NCBI RefSeq assembly: GCF_024206495.1
Contig: NZ_JAMBPQ010000012.1
Location: 62,001 to 126,000, forward strand
Reading direction: 5' to 3'
Source: Paraburkholderia sp. CNPSo 3272
GTDB taxonomy: Bacteria > Pseudomonadota > Gammaproteobacteria > Burkholderiales > Burkholderiaceae
DNA length: 64,000 nucleotides
The notes beneath the pieces were generated by a model, which searched no databases, was not told the origin of the DNA, and saw only the letters and a program-made list of their open reading frames with translations. Of this stretch, positions 54,552-64,000 are shown in pieces. Numbering within the stretch: position 1 is the first letter of the stretch; the number at the start of each line of letters is the position of its first letter. A program made the translations under genes and the position numbers.

Positions 54552-55316
54552 ATGCGAATCCTCATTGCCGAAGACGACAGCATACTCGCGGACGGGCTCG
54601 TGAGATCACTCCGCCAATCTGGCTATGCCGTTGATCACGTGCGTAGCGGCGTGGATGCCGATACCGCCTTGTCGATGCAGTCGTTCGACCTCCTGATTCT
54701 CGATCTGGGCCTGCCGAAAATGCCCGGCCTCGAAGTGCTGCGCCGTTTGCGCGCGCGCAATTCCAACCTGCCCGTGCTGATCCTCACCGCCGCCGACAGC
54801 GTGGACGAGCGGGTCAAAGGCCTCGACCTCGGCGCCGACGACTACATGGCCAAGCCCTTCGCGCTCAACGAACTCGAAGCGCGCGTGCGTGCGCTCACGC
54901 GGCGCGGCGCGGGCGGCGGCCCGACCGTCGTGCGGCATGGCGCGCTGGCGTTCGACCAGGTGGGGCGCATCGCGCGCATTAACGACCAGGTGCTCGACCT
55001 TTCCGCGCGCGAACTGGGCGTACTCGAAGTGCTGCTGCAGCGGCTCGGGCGGCTCGTCTCAAAGGAGCAGCTCGTCGACCACCTCTGCGAATGGGGCGAG
55101 GAAGTCAGCAACAATGCCATCGAGGTCTACGTGCACCGGCTGCGCAAGAAGCTCGAAGCGGGCGGCGTGCGGATCGTGACCGTGCGCGGGCTCGGCTACT
55201 GCCTCGAAAAGGAGGCGAAGGAAGCGCAGGCCGGCGCAGGCCAGACGCCCGCGCGGACCGAGGCCGGCGCACCCGACGCCGCGCCGGCAATGCCCGCCAG
55301 CCACTACTTCAAGTAG
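54552..55316 (+). CDS. OmpR-family response regulator (TctD-like)
   Basis: Transcription factor of 254 residues. The receiver domain has AEDD, Asp51 (LILDLGLPKMPG) and YMAKPFALNEL; the winged helix ends VRIVTVRGLGYCLEKEA. A 30-residue Ala/Gly/Pro tail follows, ending HYFK. I chose ATG 54552 (MRILIAEDD), the canonical start. A histidine kinase gene follows 12 bases later. In related systems (TctDE) such pairs control carboxylate uptake; the MHS transporter downstream on the same strand could be a target. Confidence 0.92.
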   Translation: MRILIAEDDSILADGLVRSLRQSGYAVDHVRSGVDADTALSMQSFDLLILDLGLPKMPGLEVLRRLRARNSNLPVLILTAADSVDERVKGLDLGADDYMAKPFALNELEARVRALTRRGAGGGPTVVRHGALAFDQVGRIARINDQVLDLSARELGVLEVLLQRLGRLVSKEQLVDHLCEWGEEVSNNAIEVYVHRLRKKLEAGGVRIVTVRGLGYCLEKEAKEAQAGAGQTPARTEAGAPDAAPAMPASHYFK

Positions 55317-55328
55317 GCAGGATCGACG

Positions 55329-56978
55329 ATGGCCGGCCGTCCTCCCATCGCGCGCGCCGTGCCGCCCAAGGGCGCCGCAGGCGTGGCCGGTTCGGCCGGC
55401 GACAGCGACCCGGACGATTCGGCATTCGCGGCCGACGCCCTCGACGACGATGCGCGCGACGCCCGCTACGCCAATCCGTTCGCCCCGCCCGACGAGGCCG
55501 AAGCCGCCGCCGAGGCGCGCCCGCGCTCGCTCTTCGGCGAGATTCTCGACTGGATGCTCGCGCCGTTGCTGCTGCTCTGGCCGATGAGCATCGCGGTCAC
55601 GTATCTGGTGGCGAAGTCGATCGCCAACGGCCCCTTCGATCGCGCGCTCGAGACCGACGCCTATGTGCTCGCGCGCCAGATCCAGCCCGTCAACGGCGTG
55701 GCCGAGCTGACACTGCCCGCCTCCACCCGCGACTTCCTGCGCGCCGATAACGTGGACAGCGTGTTCTATCAGGTGCTCGGCAGCCGCGGCGAGCTGATCG
55801 GCGGCGATCGCGACATGCCGCTGCCGCACGACGACGACCGCCCGCCGCCGGGTCTCGTCGAATTTCGCGACGACACGCTGCATGGCATCGACATCCGCGT
55901 CGCCTATACAACGGTGGAGCCGACGCATCCCAGCGCCGGCGACCGCCAAGGTCAAGCCGTGCTCGTGCAGGTCGCGGAAACGCTCGACAAGCGCCGCCAG
56001 CTCGCCAACGACATCATCAAGGGCGTGATCCTGCCGCAGTTCGTGATCTTGCCGCTCGCGATCCTGCTCGTGTGGTTCGGCCTCTCGCGGGGCCTCGCTC
56101 CCCTGCACGCGCTGCAGTCGAACATCCGCATGCGTCGCCCCGACGATCTTTCGCCGCTCGAAGCGCGCCGCGCGCCGCCCGAAATCGAGCCGCTCGTCAC
56201 CTCGTTCAACGACCTGCTCACGCGGCTCGAACAGAACATGGAGTTGCAAAAGCGCTTCATCGCCGACGCCGCGCATCAGATGAAAACGCCGCTCGCGGGT
56301 CTGCGCACCCAGGCCGAGCTCGCGCTGCGCCAGAACGCGCCCGCCGAAGTGCACCGCTCGCTCGAGCAGATCGCGACGAGCTCCGAGCACGCCGCGCGGC
56401 TCGTCACGCAACTGCTCGCGCTCGCGCGCGCGGAAAACCGCATGTCGGGGCAGGTCTTCACGCCGGTGGACGTAGCCGACGTGGCGCGCCACGCCCTGCG
56501 CGACTGGGTGCAGCCGGCGCTCGCCAAGCAGATGGATCTCGGCTACGAAGGCCCCGAAACGGCCTACGGCAGCGGGGAAGAGGATGGCGAAGCGGCGGCG
56601 CGCGTCGAAGTGGACGGCAACCCGGTGATGCTGCGCGAGATGCTCTCGAATCTCATCGACAACGCGATCCGCTATACGCCCGCCGGCGGGCGCATCACCG
56701 TGCGCGTGCGGCCCGAGCCCGCGGCGGGCGTGGTCCATCTCGAGGTGGAAGACACGGGCATGGGCATTCCGAGCGCCGAGCGCGAGCGGGTGCTCGAGCG
56801 CTTCTACCGCATTCTGGGGCGCGACGGCGAAGGCAGCGGGCTCGGGCTCGCGATCGTGCGCGAGATCGTCACGATGCACGGCGGGACACTCGCCATCGAC
56901 GATCACGTCTATCAGGACACGCCGCGCCTCGCCGGCACGCTCGTGCGCGTGACGCTGCGGCTGCGCGCGCAAGCTTGA
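55329..56978 (+). CDS. sensor histidine kinase (TctE-like)
   Basis: Membrane sensor kinase of 549 residues. An N-terminal Ala/Asp/Pro-rich segment of about 65 residues precedes the first membrane helix (about 78-95), a feature not common in the family. The periplasmic sensor spans about 100-230, and the second helix about 233-252. The H-box is FIADAAHQMKTPLAGL with His316; ATPase motifs are NLIDNAIRYTP, DTGMGIP and GSGLGLAIV. It is paired with the regulator 12 bases upstream. The signal is unknown; a carboxylate is plausible by analogy with TctE. Confidence 0.92.
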   Translation: MAGRPPIARAVPPKGAAGVAGSAGDSDPDDSAFAADALDDDARDARYANPFAPPDEAEAAAEARPRSLFGEILDWMLAPLLLLWPMSIAVTYLVAKSIANGPFDRALETDAYVLARQIQPVNGVAELTLPASTRDFLRADNVDSVFYQVLGSRGELIGGDRDMPLPHDDDRPPPGLVEFRDDTLHGIDIRVAYTTVEPTHPSAGDRQGQAVLVQVAETLDKRRQLANDIIKGVILPQFVILPLAILLVWFGLSRGLAPLHALQSNIRMRRPDDLSPLEARRAPPEIEPLVTSFNDLLTRLEQNMELQKRFIADAAHQMKTPLAGLRTQAELALRQNAPAEVHRSLEQIATSSEHAARLVTQLLALARAENRMSGQVFTPVDVADVARHALRDWVQPALAKQMDLGYEGPETAYGSGEEDGEAAARVEVDGNPVMLREMLSNLIDNAIRYTPAGGRITVRVRPEPAAGVVHLEVEDTGMGIPSAERERVLERFYRILGRDGEGSGLGLAIVREIVTMHGGTLAIDDHVYQDTPRLAGTLVRVTLRLRAQA

Positions 56979-57298
56979 GCCGCGTTGCCGGCGCTTTGGC
57001 GGCGAAACCACCGCAAACTGACGGACAGCGTCAGAAAATCGGGATGGGACTTACCCTTAGCCGATCCGCGGCGCGCGCGTCAAAGCTGGAAATTTAGACG
57101 ATGTTCCGCTCCGAATGCGTGATTTTACTTGCGCATTCGGCGCACATAGCCGGCTGGGCCCCAATCCCAATCCACACTCAGAAACCTACACTCGCGTCAG
57201 AAGCCCGTAAGTTTCCATTCCAATAATGCTCCGCAGGACCGCGGGTCTAAGAGTCGCCTGCCCGACGGACCACACGCATATCAATACTGGAGACATCT
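56979..57298. other. intergenic region upstream of the MHS transporter, with an inverted repeat
   Basis: 320 bases without a supported gene. CCGAATGCG (57111-57119) and CGCATTCGG (57132-57140) form a perfect 9-base inverted repeat 12 bases apart, extended by two more pairs after one mismatch. It could be a regulator site for the transporter or a weak terminator stem of the kinase gene. The ribosome site GGAG is at the right end. Confidence 0.6.
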
Positions 57299-58957
<1,659 letters not shown>

Positions 58958-58969
58958 GGCTGCGAGCGC

Positions 58970-58995
58970 CGCCGGGCGGGGCTTCTCGCCCGGCG
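58970..58995. repeat. hairpin after the MHS transporter
   Basis: CGCCGGGCG (58970-58978) and CGCCCGGCG (58987-58995) make a 9-base stem with an 8-base loop, 13 bases after the stop. No T run follows; it may act as a terminator with rho or as a 3' stabiliser. Confidence 0.6.
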
Positions 58996-59029
58996 ACTGC
59001 CTTCCTTGCAGAAAAGATGACGAAGGGGG

Positions 59030-59058
59030 TTGACAACCTCAGGCCGTACCGCGATAAT
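59030..59058 (+). promoter_or_regulatory. sigma-70 promoter of the tRNA gene
   Basis: TTGACA (59030-59035), a 17-base spacer, and GATAAT (59053-59058). The predicted start is just before the mature tRNA 5' end at 59069. A near-consensus promoter, as expected for a stable RNA. Confidence 0.92.
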
Positions 59059-59068
59059 CCTTTTCTTC

Positions 59069-59145
<77 letters not shown>

Positions 59146-59156
59146 GTTGCAAAAGA

Positions 59157-59189
59157 AAGCCGCTGTCCCGCAAGGACAGCGGCTTTTTT
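59157..59189 (+). terminator. intrinsic terminator of the tRNA gene
   Basis: AAGCCGCTGTCC, loop CGCAA, GGACAGCGGCTT, then a T run to 59189. The A-rich flank on the left (GCAAAAGAAA) means it may also stop the convergent diguanylate cyclase transcript. Confidence 0.93.
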
Positions 59190-59245
59190 CATTTCCGCGT
59201 GCCTGGCGAGCCGAGGAACCGCTGCCCGCCAGACCGCCACAGCAT

Positions 59246-60262
59246 TCACCTGATCTGCTTGCGCTCCCGCTTCGTTTCGTACATCGAACGATCCGCGTAT
59301 TCGATCAGCGCCGTCATCTCGGTGCCGTCTTCGGGCAGGATGGCAACGCCCACGCTCACGCCGAGATCGATGCGGTGTCCTTCGAACTCGAACGGCTCGC
59401 CGACGGTGTCAACGAGCCGGCGGCTGTACGCCTCGGCGTCCCTGCGCCCCGCGATGCCGGGCAGGATCACAGCGAACTCGTCCCCGCCCACACGCGCGGC
59501 CGTGTCCACGCGGCGGCTGTGGCGCGCAATGCGCGTCGCGGTCTCGCGAATCGCCGCGTCGCCGACGCGATGGCCGTAGCGGTCGTTGATCGGCTTGAGA
59601 CCGTCCATGTCGAGATTGAGCACGCCAAGTCCGCCCGACGAGCGCACCGCGAGATCCACCGACTGGCGCAGACGATCGTAAAAGAGCGCGCGATTGGGCA
59701 GACCGGTGAGCGCGTCATGCGTCGCGCGCAGATAGAGCTCGCTCGTCTCGTGTCGCGCGGCGTGGAACATGGCCGCGGCGATGAGTTCCGACATCAGCGA
59801 GAGCGTGCGGATGTCCTCGTCCTTGAAGGCGTCGACTTCCGAATTCGTGACTTTCAGAACGCCGACGGTCGTCTCGAGATGCTTGAGCGGCGTGACGATC
59901 ATCGAGCGCAGGCCGGCGCGCCGGCAGGCTTCGCGGTCCACGCGCGGGTCGGTTTCGGAGTCGTCGCAGCGCAGGATCTCGCCCTCGCGCACGCACATGC
60001 CCGACAGGCTCGTTTCGCGCGCGAGGCGCAGTCCAAGAAGGTTCGCGACGCTGCCCGAGGCCGCGCGGTAGACCATGTCCTCGCCCTCGGCAAGCTCGAC
60101 GACCGCACCCTGGGCTCGCGTGAGCTGCTCGGTGCGCTCGGCCACATAGGCCATCACGCCGCCGAGATCGAGCCCGAGCTTCGCGATGTCCGACTGCGCC
60201 TTGATGATTTCCAGCAGGGTTGCATTGTCCAGTTGCGTGTCTTTTGCTTCGCTCTTTTTCAT
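59246..60262 (-). CDS. GAF-GGDEF diguanylate cyclase
   Basis: Cytoplasmic enzyme that probably makes cyclic-di-GMP from GTP. The 338 residues hold a GAF-like sensor domain (about 20-170; RAAGLRSMIVTPLKHLETTV pattern) and a GGDEF domain (about 180-335). The active site is intact: VGGDEF, with GGDEF at 259-263. The inhibitory I-site RxxD is present at 250-253 (RRVD), five residues before, so product feedback is likely. No membrane segment, so it senses a cytoplasmic ligand or redox state. It is convergent with the tRNA gene. Confidence 0.92.
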   Translation of the reverse strand: MKKSEAKDTQLDNATLLEIIKAQSDIAKLGLDLGGVMAYVAERTEQLTRAQGAVVELAEGEDMVYRAASGSVANLLGLRLARETSLSGMCVREGEILRCDDSETDPRVDREACRRAGLRSMIVTPLKHLETTVGVLKVTNSEVDAFKDEDIRTLSLMSELIAAAMFHAARHETSELYLRATHDALTGLPNRALFYDRLRQSVDLAVRSSGGLGVLNLDMDGLKPINDRYGHRVGDAAIRETATRIARHSRRVDTAARVGGDEFAVILPGIAGRRDAEAYSRRLVDTVGEPFEFEGHRIDLGVSVGVAILPEDGTEMTALIEYADRSMYETKRERKQIR

Positions 60263-60436
60263 CGCTTAACCGTTAGCCTGTCTTTGACTTGCTGACGGCA
60301 CTGAAAGCCAAAGCGCCGTTCAACCGGGCTAAAGCATAGCAAACGATATTGATTGCGCCAGCGCAAACGTTTTACATCAGCAATTCGCTGGCGTTTTTCG
60401 CGATTCGTTGCGGGTACACCCATCAGGCCTACGCGT

Positions 60437-61192
60437 TCAGCGCTCGATGCGCTCGCGCGTGAGGCGCAACAGCGCCGCCATCGCGCGGCTCGCCGCATAA
60501 GCGTCGCGTTGCGCGATCGCCTCGTACACAAGGGTGTGGTCGGGCAGCGCAGCGTTGAACACCTCGGCGCGCTTTGCGTTCACGCGCAACTGGCCTTCGA
60601 GCGTGCGCTCGATCAGCGTGCCTAGCGGCACCAGCAATTCGTTGCGGCAAGCGCCCAGCACCGCGAGATGAAAGCGCAGGTCGGCGCGCACCCATTCGTC
60701 CACGTTGCGCGCCTCGGCCATGGCCTCGTGCGCGGCGGCGATCGAGGCAAGCGCATCGGCGTCGTGCGCGTTTGCGGCGAGGCCTGCCGCAAACGGCTCG
60801 ATCATCTCGCGCATTTCCTGGAGCTTGAGCGCGAAAGCGAGCGGCGGCGCCACGCGCGCGTACCAGTCGAGCACGTCGGCATCGAGCAGATTCCACGCTT
60901 CACGCGCACGCACCCGCGTGCCCACGCGCGGACGCGACTCCACGAGCCCTTTCGATGTAAGCGTGCGCAGCGCCTCGCGCAGCACCGTGCGGCTCACGTC
61001 GAACGTTGCCATGAGTTCGGCCTCGCGCGGCAGGACCGTCGCGGGTGGGTAGTCGCCGCGCAGGATCGCGCTGCCTAGTTCGTACGTCACGGTGCCGTGC
61101 AGATCGCGTTGAATCGCCGTTCTCCTGGATAATGGGAAGTGCTGCGAAATAATACTATTAATAGCACTTAAAGGCGAATTTTGCAGTAGCAT
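60437..61192 (-). CDS. FadR-type GntR regulator (DgoR-like)
   Basis: Transcription factor of the GntR/FadR family, likely repressing the divergent dgoD gene with a galactonate-related ligand. The winged helix is YELGSAILRGDYPPATVLP through FDVSRTVLREALRTLTSKG; the FCD effector domain follows, with WNLLDADVLDWYARV as in DgoR. The boundary uses the ATG at 61192, but the first 26 codons are AT-rich with rare codons and look like a promoter. An ATT at 61112-61114 sits six bases after AGGAGA and gives a family-like N-terminus; see findings. An ATG at 61222 is less likely still. Confidence 0.87.
   Translation of the reverse strand: MLLQNSPLSAINSIISQHFPLSRRTAIQRDLHGTVTYELGSAILRGDYPPATVLPREAELMATFDVSRTVLREALRTLTSKGLVESRPRVGTRVRAREAWNLLDADVLDWYARVAPPLAFALKLQEMREMIEPFAAGLAANAHDADALASIAAAHEAMAEARNVDEWVRADLRFHLAVLGACRNELLVPLGTLIERTLEGQLRVNAKRAEVFNAALPDHTLVYEAIAQRDAYAASRAMAALLRLTRERIER
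61155..61164. promoter_or_regulatory. candidate operator between the GntR regulator and dgoD
   Basis: CTATTAATAG is a perfect 10-base palindrome in an AT-rich patch. On the minus strand it precedes a TATTAT that could be the regulator -10. It lies about 100 bases upstream of dgoD. A likely site for autoregulation and control of dgoD. Confidence 0.55.
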
Positions 61193-61265
61193 GTGCCCTT
61201 GAAGACGTTGCCGCTCGCGCATGGTGCGAGCGCCGCCCTACCGCTCAAGTTCATGGAGACACCGC

Positions 61266-62414
61266 ATGAAAATCACCAGGCTCGAAACCTTCGTCGTCCC
61301 GCCGCGCTGGCTCTTTCTGAAGATCGAAACGGACGAAGGGATCGTCGGCTGGGGCGAGCCGATCGTCGAAGGCCGCGCGCATACGGTAGCCGCCGCCGTC
61401 GATGAACTCGCCGACTATCTGATCGGCAAGGACCCGCTCCTCATCGAAGACCACTGGCAGGTGATGTACCGCGCGGGCTTCTACCGCGGCGGCCCGATCT
61501 CGATGAGCGCCATTGCCGGCGTCGATCAGGCGCTCTGGGACATCAAGGGCAAGCATCATGGCGTGCCCGTTCACGCGCTGCTCGGCGGCCAGGTGCGCGA
61601 CAAGATCAAGGTGTATTCGTGGATCGGCGGCGACCGTCCGAGCGACGTCGCCAACAACGCTCGCGCCGTAGTCGAGCGCGGCTTCAAGGCCGTGAAGATG
61701 AACGGCTCGGAAGAACTGCAGATCATCGACACCTTCGACAAGGTTCAGGGCGTCATCAACAACGTCGCGGCCGTGCGCGAGGCCGTGGGCCCGAACGTCG
61801 GCATCGGCGTGGACTTCCATGGCCGTGTGCACAAGCCCATGGCGAAGGTGCTCGCGAAGGAGCTCGATGCGTTCAAGCTCATGTTCATCGAGGAGCCCGT
61901 GCTCTCGGAGAACGTCGAGGCGCTGCGCGACATCGTCAACCAGACCAGCACGCCGATCGCGCTGGGCGAGCGTCTGTATTCGCGCTGGGATTTCAAGCAC
62001 ATTCTCGCGGGCGGCTACGTGGACATCATCCAGCCCGACGCCTCGCATGCGGGCGGCATCACCGAGTGCCGCAAGATCGCCGCGATGGCCGAAGCCTATG
62101 ACGTCGCGCTCGCGCTGCATTGTCCGCTCGGGCCGATCGCGCTCGCCACCTGCCTGCAGATCGACGCGGTGAGCTACAACGCGTTCATCCAGGAGCAGAG
62201 CCTCGGCATTCACTACAACAAGGGCAACGACCTGCTCGATTACATCAGGAATCCCGAAGTCTTCAAGTACGAAGACGGCTTCGTCTCGATTCCGCAGGGC
62301 CCGGGTCTCGGCATCGACGTGAACGAGGAGAAGGTGCGCGAAATGGCGAAGACCGGTCACCGCTGGCGCAATCCGGTGTGGCGTCACGAGGATGGCAGCG
62401 TCGCCGAATGGTGA
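61266..62414 (+). CDS. dgoD: D-galactonate dehydratase
   Basis: Enolase-superfamily enzyme that removes water from D-galactonate to give 2-dehydro-3-deoxy-galactonate. The 382 residues equal the length of the E. coli enzyme. It starts MKITRLETFVVPPRWLFLKI; the metal ligands lie in GIGVDFHGRVHKPMAK (Asp), MFIEEPVLSEN (Glu) and ALGERLYSRWDF (Glu); the catalytic His is in ALHCPLGPIALA and QEQSLGIHYN. I chose ATG 61266 after GGAG (seven bases), over an upstream in-frame ATG. It is divergent from the GntR regulator. No dgoK, dgoA or transporter follows in the window. Confidence 0.95.
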   Translation: MKITRLETFVVPPRWLFLKIETDEGIVGWGEPIVEGRAHTVAAAVDELADYLIGKDPLLIEDHWQVMYRAGFYRGGPISMSAIAGVDQALWDIKGKHHGVPVHALLGGQVRDKIKVYSWIGGDRPSDVANNARAVVERGFKAVKMNGSEELQIIDTFDKVQGVINNVAAVREAVGPNVGIGVDFHGRVHKPMAKVLAKELDAFKLMFIEEPVLSENVEALRDIVNQTSTPIALGERLYSRWDFKHILAGGYVDIIQPDASHAGGITECRKIAAMAEAYDVALALHCPLGPIALATCLQIDAVSYNAFIQEQSLGIHYNKGNDLLDYIRNPEVFKYEDGFVSIPQGPGLGIDVNEEKVREMAKTGHRWRNPVWRHEDGSVAEW

Positions 62415-62426
62415 TACGCAAATGAA

Positions 62427-62484
62427 CGCCGAAACGCGCGGCGCGCAGCTTGAAGTGACGCGCTCGATGCCGCGCGTTTCGGCG
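62427..62484. repeat. 16-base perfect inverted repeat after dgoD
   Basis: CGCCGAAACGCGCGGC (62427-62442) and GCCGCGCGTTTCGGCG (62469-62484) pair perfectly around a 26-base loop, 12 bases after the dgoD stop. A T run (TTTT) comes eight bases further on. It probably acts as the dgoD transcription end, although the large loop is unusual for a rho-independent terminator. Confidence 0.8.
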
Positions 62485-62698
62485 ACGTAACGTTTTGCGT
62501 GGCTTTGGGCGCTCAGGCGCGCCCGCTCGCGAGACGCGCGAACGGCATATGTCGTTTGCGCACACAGCCAGTTCATGGAGAGCCGCGCCGCTCAAGGCGC
62601 GGCCATTGTCGAAGGCACGCGCCGAGCGCGAGCGCCACCCACTGGCCTGCTCCTTGCAGATTCCTTTGCAACTCAACTTCGGTGTTGCAAAGGATGCC

Positions 62699-62998
62699 AT
62701 GGACGCGTCGATTCCCGACTATCTGATCCGCGAACAAGCCGCCGTCGGCGCACTCGTTGCCTTCGGCTTCCTGCGCGTGTTCGCTGCCGCAATCGCCTTC
62801 ACGCGCGGCTGGCGCATTCGCTGGGTCGAGCACGCCGCAATCGGCGCCGCGGCGCTGTGGTGCGCGCCGCAACTGATCGCGCTGATCGCCAATCCTTCGT
62901 CCGTGGCCGCGCTCGCGGAACTGGAAGGCAACGCCATGGGCTGCGCCCTCGCCCTCTTCTTCTCACCGATTCTCAGTCACCGGCTCGGCTACGAATAA
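62699..62998 (+). CDS. small membrane protein of unknown function
   Basis: Protein of 99 residues with about three hydrophobic segments: AAVGALVAFGFLRVFAAAIAF, HAAIGAAALWCAPQLIALIA and AMGCALALFFSPILS. I do not recognise a family. I chose ATG 62699 because AAGGA is four bases upstream; the open frame continues leftward but only into non-similar DNA. It lies between dgoD and the convergent copD gene and has no clear functional link to either. Confidence 0.65.
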   Translation: MDASIPDYLIREQAAVGALVAFGFLRVFAAAIAFTRGWRIRWVEHAAIGAAALWCAPQLIALIANPSSVAALAELEGNAMGCALALFFSPILSHRLGYE

Positions 62999-63015
62999 CT
63001 TGCAGCGACGACGTT

Positions 63016-63942
63016 TCAGCCCTGCAACACGTAGGCCGGCACGCTGCGCGCGAGCGCGGCGGCGGCTACCAGCACGCCGATCATCACGATCGCCTCGAGA
63101 TGAATCACGTTGACGAAACGGCGCGCCGCAGCTGTCGACGCCGCGCGCCGCAACTCGGGCATCGCCACGAGCCGGTTGAAGCCGCCCATCGCGAGCGCGA
63201 GCAGCACGAGCACGGCTTTGAGCATCAGCACGCGGCCCCAGGTGCTGCCCACGATGGCATCGATCGAGCCGCCGCTGCCGCGTAGCGCATCGAACACCCC
63301 CGTCGCGATCACGAAGCCCACCGCGAAGAACGCCACGTTCGAAATCTGGCCCGCCGTGCGGATCAACACGCCGCGTGCAGTCGACGCGCCGAGCGCCGGC
63401 AGCACGGCAAGTCCGCCCGCCATGACGATGCCGCTCCACGCGCTTGCGCTGAGCAAATGGAGCGTGTGCAGCCCGAGCGCGGCCGAGGCGAAGCCCGCAT
63501 CGGCGGCGTGCCCGAGCCCCGCGCGCCCCGCGGCGATGGCGACGAGCGCGAGCCAGAGCACGCCATCGCGCGCCACACTCGAAGCCGCGAACGCGCAGCC
63601 GAGCAGCACGAGCGCGCCGATGAACGCGACGGTCCACGCATGGCCGACGTGCGTTTGCGAGAGCACCGTGCCGACTACGCCGAACACGCTGGGCAACGGT
63701 TCGCCGCTGACCGACGCGCTCTCGTAAAGCATCCACATGATGAGCGCCGCCACGAGGACGAACGCCGCGGCGCGCAGCGAGCGTTGCGCGCGCAGCCATG
63801 CGAGGCGCGCGGGCGCGACGGCCGTGCGGCCGTCCTTGTCGAGCCACGCGCCATAGAACGCCGAGCCGAGCGCGAATGCGTAGGCGATGTTGACAATGGC
63901 CGCCATGGCGACCTGCCCGATCCAGAGCCAGTCAGCTTTCAT
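63016..63942 (-). CDS. copD: CopD-family copper resistance membrane protein
   Basis: Inner-membrane protein of 308 residues with about eight membrane segments, related to CopD/PcoD, which works with periplasmic CopC in copper uptake or tolerance. Conserved His positions lie in SQTHVGHAWTVAF, ALGLHTLHLLSASAWSGIV and RRFVNVIHLEAIVMIG. Start ATG 63942 follows GAGG by four bases. A copC gene is expected just upstream (to the right), but the window ends 58 bases later and I cannot identify one from the remaining sequence. Confidence 0.87.
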   Translation of the reverse strand: MKADWLWIGQVAMAAIVNIAYAFALGSAFYGAWLDKDGRTAVAPARLAWLRAQRSLRAAAFVLVAALIMWMLYESASVSGEPLPSVFGVVGTVLSQTHVGHAWTVAFIGALVLLGCAFAASSVARDGVLWLALVAIAAGRAGLGHAADAGFASAALGLHTLHLLSASAWSGIVMAGGLAVLPALGASTARGVLIRTAGQISNVAFFAVGFVIATGVFDALRGSGGSIDAIVGSTWGRVLMLKAVLVLLALAMGGFNRLVAMPELRRAASTAAARRFVNVIHLEAIVMIGVLVAAAALARSVPAYVLQG

Positions 63943-64000
63943 CGGACCTCGCCCTCCCGCGTGGTGCGGGTCGCGCGGACTTCGCGCGAAGGGGATCGGT

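Noticed and set aside
63943..64000. C-terminus of a copC gene at the right edge
   Set aside because: Only 58 bases remain; none of the frames gives a recognisable CopC ending, so I do not call it.

Overview
The window is a stretch of ordinary, densely coding, GC-rich proteobacterial chromosome. Gene content and order (recX-recA beside a TctD/TctE-like two-component pair, sucCD, purC-purE-purK-sua5, pgk-pyk-fba, a BpeAB-OprB-like RND efflux operon with a divergent TetR regulator, waaF after ilvE, a PglL-type ligase beside a pilin) point to the Burkholderiaceae, most likely Paraburkholderia, Caballeronia or Burkholderia. I see no phage, transposase, integrase, CRISPR array, toxin-antitoxin pair or defence island. 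Codon use looks uniform except at two gene starts discussed below.

Layout. 1-6.3 kb: the 5' part of a sorbitol-dehydrogenase-like SDR (runs off the left edge), a zinc uptake operon (binding protein, ATPase with a His-rich tail, permease), then glutathione-dependent formaldehyde dehydrogenase and xylulokinase on the minus strand. 6.9-8.3 kb: an NCS2 purine permease. 8.8-16 kb: the RND efflux operon (outer membrane factor, pump, adaptor; minus strand), its promoter/operator and the TetR repressor. 16-20 kb: an isochorismatase-like hydrolase divergent from a GlxA-type AraC regulator, a CoxG-like protein with DUF427, and a small secreted protein. 20-28.7 kb: an HtrA protease with a two-component system, a PBP4-type carboxypeptidase, a sterol-desaturase-family membrane enzyme and a GDSL lipoprotein.

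28.8-37.3 kb: a minus-strand housekeeping block with purine genes (purC, purE, purK) plus the tRNA-modifying sua5, and glycolytic genes (fba, pyk, pgk). 37.8-45.6 kb: mostly plus strand, with ilvE, a small zinc-finger protein, waaF, an NTF2-like protein, a YheT-type hydrolase, an uncharacterised gene, moaC and a MazG-like pyrophosphohydrolase, interrupted by a minus-strand M48 protease with a TPR-like tail. 45.6-54.3 kb, minus strand: PglL-type ligase, type IV pilin-like protein, TerC, sucD, sucC, DUF2889, recX and recA (with a near-perfect LexA box). 54.5-59 kb: response regulator, histidine kinase and an MHS-family transporter. 59-64 kb: a tRNA with CAT anticodon and its own promoter and terminator, a GAF-GGDEF diguanylate cyclase, a DgoR-like GntR regulator divergent from dgoD, a small membrane protein, and a CopD-family membrane protein.

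No wholly new system was found. The best second-look items are: a possible ATT start for the GntR regulator (its apparent first 26 codons look like a promoter); a 143-codon Ala/Pro/Ser-rich open extension in frame upstream of pyruvate kinase; metal-binding-type low-complexity tails on the zinc ATPase and the RND pump; a TetR-type palindrome placed exactly between the -35 and -10 of the efflux promoter; a roughly 115-residue periplasmic insert in the MHS transporter; and a pilin with an unusually long leader. All identities were read by eye from sequence; none was tested by database search.
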